Assembly (NCBI GenBank): GCA_964558465.1
Contig: CAZLEF010000015.1
Location: 1 to 64,000 of the forward strand
Origin: JACJYC01 sp964558465
GTDB taxonomy: Bacteria; Bacteroidota; Bacteroidia; Chitinophagales; Saprospiraceae
Reading direction: 5' to 3'
Length of the DNA: 64,000 bases
Shown here: piece by piece, positions 60,075 to 64,000 of the stretch
Numbering within the stretch: position 1 is the stretch's first letter
Layout: every line of letters starts with the position of its first letter
Translations under genes and position numbers: made by a program
Notes under the pieces: generated by a model
The model's input: only the letters and a program-made list of their open reading frames with translations
Told to the model about the DNA's origin: nothing
The model's database searches: none

Positions 60075-60581
60075 ATGATCTGGTTCCTCCTCTTCCTGAT
60101 TTTGCTGATAGCGCTGCTTTTATGGCTGCCCTTGCAGGTGGAAATTGTGACGGGAAAGGATATTTATGAGGCGAGGTGGTCCGGGCTGTTTCGTTTTCGG
60201 GCAGCGCCGGATGAAGAACGGTGGCGGTGGTTTATCCGGTTTTTATTCTGGGAAAAAGAATTGAAGCCCGGGGAGGGGGAGCAACCCGAAAAACGGGTAA
60301 AGGCAGCGGGGCGGAAACCGGTTATTTCCGGAAGGCAGGGTATGCGGTTGGTTAAAAATCTGCTGAAGGCCATAAAGATCAGGCGTTTGCAGATCAATTG
60401 GGATTCGGGTGATTTTATGCTGAATGCGTGGTTGTACCCGCTGTTCCGGTTGCTGAACAGGCGGAATATCCGGTTGCAAGTCAATTTTATGGGGAATCAG
60501 GAGATCGCAATTTTTCTGCAAACCCGCCTGTACCGTTTGGGATGGGCCTTTTTGCGGACCTTTTTTAATACCAAAAAATAA
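60075..60581 (+). CDS. DUF2953-like membrane protein (YtfI type)
   Basis: A 168-residue protein with an N-terminal membrane helix (MIWFLLFLILLIALLLWLPLQVEI), followed by strands and amphipathic helices, ending RLYRLGWAFLRTFFNTKK. The short length, position and order match DUF2953 (YtfI in Bacillus), whose gene lies beside ytfJ, as here. The start at ATG 60075 puts the helix at the N-terminus; an ATG at 60012 adds 21 residues. The YtfJ gene begins 5 nt after its stop. Confidence 0.7.
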   Translation: MIWFLLFLILLIALLLWLPLQVEIVTGKDIYEARWSGLFRFRAAPDEERWRWFIRFLFWEKELKPGEGEQPEKRVKAAGRKPVISGRQGMRLVKNLLKAIKIRRLQINWDSGDFMLNAWLYPLFRLLNRRNIRLQVNFMGNQEIAIFLQTRLYRLGWAFLRTFFNTKK

Positions 60582-60586
60582 TAGCC

Positions 60587-60958
60587 ATGAAAACAAATGT
60601 TGAAGAAGTTCTGTCCAAAGTCACCGAATTCCTGAAAACAGAAGCCAGAACTGAAACCGTGGTGGGCAAGGAATTTAAACTCGGCGAATTTACCTGCGTG
60701 CCGGTTATCCGTGTCGGCCTGGGCTTTGGCTATGGCGGCGGTGAAGGCGCCGATGAAAAACACATGCATGGCGAAGGGGCCGGCGCCGGCGCCGGTATCG
60801 GGGTTGAACCGCTTGGATTCCTGGTTACAAAAGCCGGTGAAATTTCCTTTGTACCCGCCAAAGTAAGCAAGGGTTTGTCAGCAGCTTTTGAAAAAGTGCC
60901 CGACTTGCTCGAAAAGTACTTTACGATGAAGGAAAAAGAACCGGTTCACGCCAATTAA
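60587..60958 (+). CDS. GerW/YtfJ-family protein
   Basis: A 123-residue protein of the GerW (YtfJ) family. The order is N-terminal helix (NVEEVLSKVTEFLKTEARTETVVGKEFKLGEFTCVPVIRVGLGFGYG), a Gly/Ala-rich loop (GEGAGAGAGIGVEPLGFLV) and a C-terminal amphipathic helix. In Bacillus the protein is linked to spore germination, but homologues occur widely in non-spore-formers. The gene pair with DUF2953 is conserved across distant phyla. A role in stress or envelope physiology is possible; its position in the island supports that. Confidence 0.85.
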   Translation: MKTNVEEVLSKVTEFLKTEARTETVVGKEFKLGEFTCVPVIRVGLGFGYGGGEGADEKHMHGEGAGAGAGIGVEPLGFLVTKAGEISFVPAKVSKGLSAAFEKVPDLLEKYFTMKEKEPVHAN

Positions 60959-61149
60959 ACGTTTAGGTTGAACCGTTGTACAAACTGCCGGCGCCAGGTG
61001 AGTGTATCGGCCGGATGGCAGCCCCGGAGTCCCGCGGGCTGCCAATTTTTTTACAGGAAAGGTTTTGTTCAGTATAACAGGTTTGTTTTTGAAGGAGTAC
61101 CCCGCCCGGAGCGGCGGCTGAATCCTCCTCCTCGCAATGGAGTGGGATC

Positions 61150-61584
61150 TCATCCCAGCACCGCCCTCACTTCTGCGGGCAAAATTCCCAGAATATCGTT
61201 GATCTCCCCTGCAGATACGTGGTTTTTCAGCACCCGGAATACTGCCTGGATCGCCTTTTCGACTTCATTATCCGTTGTGAAATCATTGTATAAACCCTGA
61301 CCTCCGGCTTCCCGCACAGCTTCGATAAAATCACCGGCATGCCGGAGTTTCATCGCCTCCTGGCTGATTTTCCAGCCGTCGACATAAAGAGCCTTGACCA
61401 GCATCGGCAATTGCGCAATGAGTTGCAGGGATTCCTGTGGTGTTATCCGGTTCCGGAGCGCATGCAGGACCGCCCGCAAAACCCGGCCGCCTTTATCGGT
61501 TTCTTCGGGGGCGCCCAATTCTGCGGCAACTTCCCGGACGAATTTTTCACCGTCCAGGATGTATTTTTTGAAATTTAGAGACAT
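61150..61584 (-). CDS. DUF2267 domain protein
   Basis: A 144-residue all-helical protein matching DUF2267 (FVREVAAELGAPEETDKGGRVLRAVLHALRNRITPQESLQLIAQLPMLVKALYVDGW). The family is small, cytoplasmic and common near stress genes; no activity is known. It lies between the YtfJ gene (convergent) and hsp20 on the minus strand, separated from hsp20 by a terminator at 61601-61640, so it likely has its own promoter. C-terminal NDILGILPAEVRAVLG is typical. Confidence 0.85.
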   Translation of the reverse strand: MSLNFKKYILDGEKFVREVAAELGAPEETDKGGRVLRAVLHALRNRITPQESLQLIAQLPMLVKALYVDGWKISQEAMKLRHAGDFIEAVREAGGQGLYNDFTTDNEVEKAIQAVFRVLKNHVSAGEINDILGILPAEVRAVLG

Positions 61585-61600
61585 GGTTATTCATTTTTAA

Positions 61601-61640
61601 GCAAAAATAAAAACCGGAAGCCACCAAAAGCAGCTTCCGG
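61601..61640 (-). terminator. Terminator of the hsp20 gene
   Basis: CCGGAAGC and GCTTCCGG (61614-61621, 61633-61640) form a perfect 8-bp stem. On the minus strand it is followed by TTTTTATTTTTGC, directing termination of the gene ending at 61714. Confidence 0.85.
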
Positions 61641-61713
61641 AATTAACCTAACGTATGGAAGAATGAAAAAAGTCATAAACTGAGGACTTTACATTCAACT
61701 CCTTACAGCCTCT

Positions 61714-62166
61714 TTAAGAAACTGCGACCATTTTGGCCGGTTTTTCTTTTTCAACTTTTGCTTTAGGTACGTTGATCTTCAGGATGCCGTCGTTATAAGT
61801 AGCTTTAATATCGTCGGCTTTTACGTTTTCCGGAAGCCAGAAAGACCTGCTGAAAGAATTATAGCTGAATTCCTTGCGGGTGTAGTCTTCGCCTTTTTCC
61901 TCCTTCTCGCTTTTGGTTTCCGAACTGATGCACAGCATACCGTCTTTGACTTCGATTTTAAAGTCTTTCTTTTTCATGCCCGGCGCTGCAAGGTCAACCA
62001 GGAACGCATCCTTGGTTTCGCTCACATTGACAGCGGGAACGGTCAGTTCGCCACCGATTAAACGGTTGTCGAAAAAGTCATCGTCCCTGAAGAAATGGTC
62101 TACCCAATTGGAGAAGGCCGGGGACGACAACAGGTTGTTGCGGTTTTTCCATTTGGTAAGTAACAT
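61714..62166 (-). CDS. Small heat-shock protein, Hsp20/alpha-crystallin
   Basis: A 150-residue Hsp20. An N-terminal segment (NNLLSSPAFSNWVDHFFRDDDFF) precedes the alpha-crystallin domain: TVPAVNVSETKDAFLVDLAAPGMKKKDFKIEV through EFSYNSFSRSFWLPENV and the GILKINVPK strand near the end. A C-terminal lysine-rich tail lacks a clear I-x-I motif (VPKAKVEKEKPAKM). It is an ATP-independent holdase against aggregation. The start is ATG 62166; a longer frame to 62247 is not needed. It has a terminator downstream and a weak island palindrome 109 nt upstream. Confidence 0.94.
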   Translation of the reverse strand: MLLTKWKNRNNLLSSPAFSNWVDHFFRDDDFFDNRLIGGELTVPAVNVSETKDAFLVDLAAPGMKKKDFKIEVKDGMLCISSETKSEKEEKGEDYTRKEFSYNSFSRSFWLPENVKADDIKATYNDGILKINVPKAKVEKEKPAKMVAVS

Positions 62167-62274
62167 GACGTGACAATTTTGATGAAACAATAAGTTGAAC
62201 GCCAGATCATCTGCTTCCGCTTGAGGAAGTTGGATAACCTGATGCAAAGTTATGCCGCCTCAGTCTGGATTGAA

Positions 62275-62288
62275 ATGATTGAGGTCAA
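62275..62288. promoter_or_regulatory. Weak island palindrome, possible site 4 (upstream of hsp20)
   Basis: ATGAT-TGAG-GTCAA keeps the TGAT left half-site, but the right half-site reads GTCA instead of ATCA and the TTnT spacer is lost. It lies 109 nt upstream of the hsp20 start, like site 3 relative to Usp copy 2. Low confidence by itself. Confidence 0.3.
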
Positions 62289-62359
62289 TACGGGGGTTGA
62301 CCTTGGTCAGGGGCCTGCCGGAAAAAAATGAGGTTCTTTTTTACGCCTCCTGAGCGTAT

Positions 62360-63304
62360 TCAGTTTCTCCACCCCTGTGGCGTGGCGCGCACTTCCTCAA
62401 CAACAGACACCAAATACCCATGGCTCACCGCCACCTCCTCCGCCGGAAGGTCGGCAAAGGGCGCCGCCAGCGGCACGCTTGCGAGGAGTTCCAGATTACC
62501 CGGCCGGTTTCGTTCTTCCGTGATCGGCAGGCCCGATTCACGGTACATCTGCCGGTAGCCGGTCAGCCGGATGCGGTTAAGGGGTTGGATATTATTGTCG
62601 ATCAGGCGCCATTGCCGGGGAGTAAAACGCAAAAAATTATAAATGGTAATGGAAGGATCCAGATGTGCAAAATGGTCGGACATATCAATGAAGTGCGACA
62701 TCAGTCCGCCGGGCCGGATCACCCGCCTGAATTCTGTCAAAATAGCCTGAAGGATAACTCCGGGGATATGTTCGAAGGTGTTGTTGGACGTGATCAAATC
62801 GAAACCAGCGGTTTCCAACGGCAGTTTGCGGGCGTCTTCCACCAGGTAAGTGATCCGCAGGGCGGCCAGGATCTCTTCCCATGTCAGTTCCCGGATCCTC
62901 TTGCCGAGGTGTTCCAGCTCTGTCCACCGGTCCTTACGTTGGAAAGCCGGGTCAAAACCCTGCCTGAGGTAGCGTTCAACGGTGGCGATCACCTTGGTTT
63001 TATCCGATAACGGACTGATGTCCACCGTATAAATTTGCCCCGCACCTGCCAGGAAAAATCCGACCGGCACAACAGGGTACCAGCCGGCGCCCAGTTCCAA
63101 AACCCGGATATCGGCCGGTGAACCTTTGTATTTCCGGTAAAATGTCAGGTGCTGTTGAAAATGGCCGCAACGGTCCTCAAAATATTCGTCCGAAAGCCGG
63201 ACACCCCGGGTTACGTATTTTTGAAAAAGGTAGTTGACCCGGTGCCGCCAGGGCAGAAGAGATATTAATTTTTGAATGATCGCTTTTAAAATCCATTTTT
63301 TCAT
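62360..63304 (-). CDS. Class I SAM-dependent methyltransferase
   Basis: A 314-residue methyltransferase. The SAM motif is VLELGAGWYPVVPVGFFLAG (motif I), then IYTVDISPL as the acidic strand end and FDLITSNNTFEHIPGVILQAILTEFRRVIRPGGLMSHF as motif post I/II. An N-terminal amphipathic helix (MKKWILKAIIQKLISLLPWRH) may attach it to the membrane. The substrate is unknown; lipid, glycan or polyketide-type targets are all possible. The start is ATG 63304. A REP-like hairpin (62369-62385) lies at its 3' end. Confidence 0.85.
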   Translation of the reverse strand: MKKWILKAIIQKLISLLPWRHRVNYLFQKYVTRGVRLSDEYFEDRCGHFQQHLTFYRKYKGSPADIRVLELGAGWYPVVPVGFFLAGAGQIYTVDISPLSDKTKVIATVERYLRQGFDPAFQRKDRWTELEHLGKRIRELTWEEILAALRITYLVEDARKLPLETAGFDLITSNNTFEHIPGVILQAILTEFRRVIRPGGLMSHFIDMSDHFAHLDPSITIYNFLRFTPRQWRLIDNNIQPLNRIRLTGYRQMYRESGLPITEERNRPGNLELLASVPLAAPFADLPAEEVAVSHGYLVSVVEEVRATPQGWRN

Positions 63305-63374
63305 GATCGCTAAAACCACTAAGGACACTGAAACCACTAAGAACACCTAAGAACATGGAAACCAATTACCGGGA

Positions 63375-63425
63375 AAACCACTCCAAACCACCCCAAACCA
63401 CCCCAAACCACCCCAAACCAGAAAT
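63375..63425. repeat. Decamer array (CCACCCCAAA)n
   Basis: Four CCACCCCAAA decamers follow words of the type AAAACCACTAAGGACACTG (63312-63350). They fill the divergent gap between the methyltransferase and the M23 peptidase. A TATATTTA box (63569-63576) may be the peptidase promoter. Confidence 0.85.
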
Positions 63426-63595
63426 TAACAACACCCCCCTGTAACTAAACAGCTCCGCCAACGTTATAGTAGGCGCATGTCCGGTTGGGCGCGGCAAATA
63501 TACTTCATGCTGCCGTATATCTGGCGCTTCTTACAAGCCGGCATTTGTGGAAAGACGACCGAAATTTTTATATTTACAGGCAAAAAACGCGACAA

Positions 63596-64000
63596 GTGAG
63601 TGTTGGCAATAAGCGACCTGCGCTGCTTTTTCTGGCTCTTAGCGCAATTCTCCTTTTGGCTTTTTATCCGGATAATGACCCGTATTATCCGAAGGATTAT
63701 TTTCGTTCGCCCATCGACAAACCTTTGTTGTTGAGCGGTACGTTCGGTGAATTGAGACCCAACCATTTCCATGGCGGCATCGATATCAAGGCGATCATCG
63801 GTACCCCTGTCCGGTCGGTTGCCGATGGATACGTTTCCCTCATCCGGGTTCAAGGCAACAGTTACGGCAATTTTCTGCAGGTAACCCATCCCAACGGGTA
63901 TACCTCCTGTTACGCCCACCTGAATGACTTCAGCCCCGAACTCAGGGAATATATCCGCAGCCATCAACGGACTACGGAAAAATTTGAAGTGGAACTGAAG
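63596..64000 (+). CDS. M23-family metallopeptidase, N-terminal part (3' end outside window)
   Basis: The frame runs off the right edge. From GTG 63596 it encodes a hydrophobic N-terminus (LLFLALSAILLLAFY, signal or anchor) followed by a LytM/M23 domain beginning LLLSGTFGELRPNHFHGGIDIKA, containing the H-x3-D zinc motif (HGGID), then VADGYVSLIRVQ, NSYGNFLQVTHPNGYTSCYAHL with the expected H near the second zinc ligand. M23 enzymes cleave peptidoglycan cross-links or glycine bridges. The start is uncertain: no ATG is in frame, and TTG 63545 is another option. Confidence 0.75.
   Translation, partial: MSVGNKRPALLFLALSAILLLAFYPDNDPYYPKDYFRSPIDKPLLLSGTFGELRPNHFHGGIDIKAIIGTPVRSVADGYVSLIRVQGNSYGNFLQVTHPNGYTSCYAHLNDFSPELREYIRSHQRTTEKFEVELK

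Noticed and set aside
59839..61681. Shared decamer GTCATAAACT at 59839 and 61672
   Set aside because: The second copy lies 3' of hsp20, upstream of its terminator, so the two positions do not make a consistent promoter element; probably chance.
1..64000. tRNA, rRNA, prophage, transposase or CRISPR loci
   Set aside because: None could be recognised by reading both strands; a structure-based RNA search would be needed to exclude small RNAs.

Overview
The window comes from a chromosome of a Bacteroidota bacterium, most likely the Saprospiria/Chitinophagia branch. Base composition is roughly balanced and Shine-Dalgarno sequences are mostly absent. TAnnTTTG-type -7 promoter boxes occur upstream of several genes, with a very good one at 25005-25036. 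Typical proteins are a long LspA, a malic enzyme-phosphotransacetylase fusion, a GMC oxidoreductase with its Tat-type subunit, and a TolC/MFP/RND efflux operon. Family assignments rest on motifs recognised by eye, because no database search was possible.

Layout. 1-2.7 kb: the 3' end of a WD40-repeat gene, a HAD phosphatase and a small metal-binding HMA protein. 2.7-10.1 kb: minus-strand genes for carbohydrate oxidation (SGNH/dehydrogenase/cytochrome c fusion, 2-hydroxyacid dehydrogenase, VOC protein, enolase-superfamily enzyme, ThuA-like lipoprotein). 10.2-17.7 kb: a Fic protein, a four-domain VOC/SRPBCC fusion, a DUF1801 protein, an ATPase gene remnant, and a membrane-anchored TPR-CHAT protein. 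17.8-30 kb: GMC oxidoreductase with partner subunit, then housekeeping genes (ksgA, pdxA, lspA, two ArsR regulators, tsaB, prfA, maeB). 30-36.3 kb: RND efflux operon. 37-44.7 kb: FKBP lipoprotein, secreted glycosidase, DUF4143 ATPase, tryptophan 2,3-dioxygenase and an outer-membrane barrel.

44.9-62.2 kb looks like a stress or energy-limitation island. It has two P-type cation ATPases, a receiver-CRP fusion regulator, a receiver-PAS histidine kinase, a P-loop kinase, an AI-2E-type permease, two double-domain universal stress proteins, an eRF1-like small protein, a DUF2953-YtfJ pair, a DUF2267 protein and Hsp20. Three near-identical palindromes, ATGAT-TTnT-ATCAY, lie about 90-110 nt upstream of the regulator, the P-loop kinase/Ca-ATPase pair and one Usp gene. 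A weaker fourth lies upstream of hsp20. I did not find this pattern elsewhere in the window by eye. The simplest reading is a local regulon of the receiver-CRP protein, comparable in gene content (not in regulator) to the mycobacterial DosR dormancy regulon. This is the most interesting signal in the window.

The second striking feature is the intergenic DNA. Nearly every gap carries arrays of 7-, 8- or 10-nt words, often in inverted pairs that can form hairpins, and copies of a REP-like hairpin CCACGCC-ACA-GGCGTGG. Some arrays run into the last codons of genes. The window ends inside an M23 peptidase gene at 64,000.
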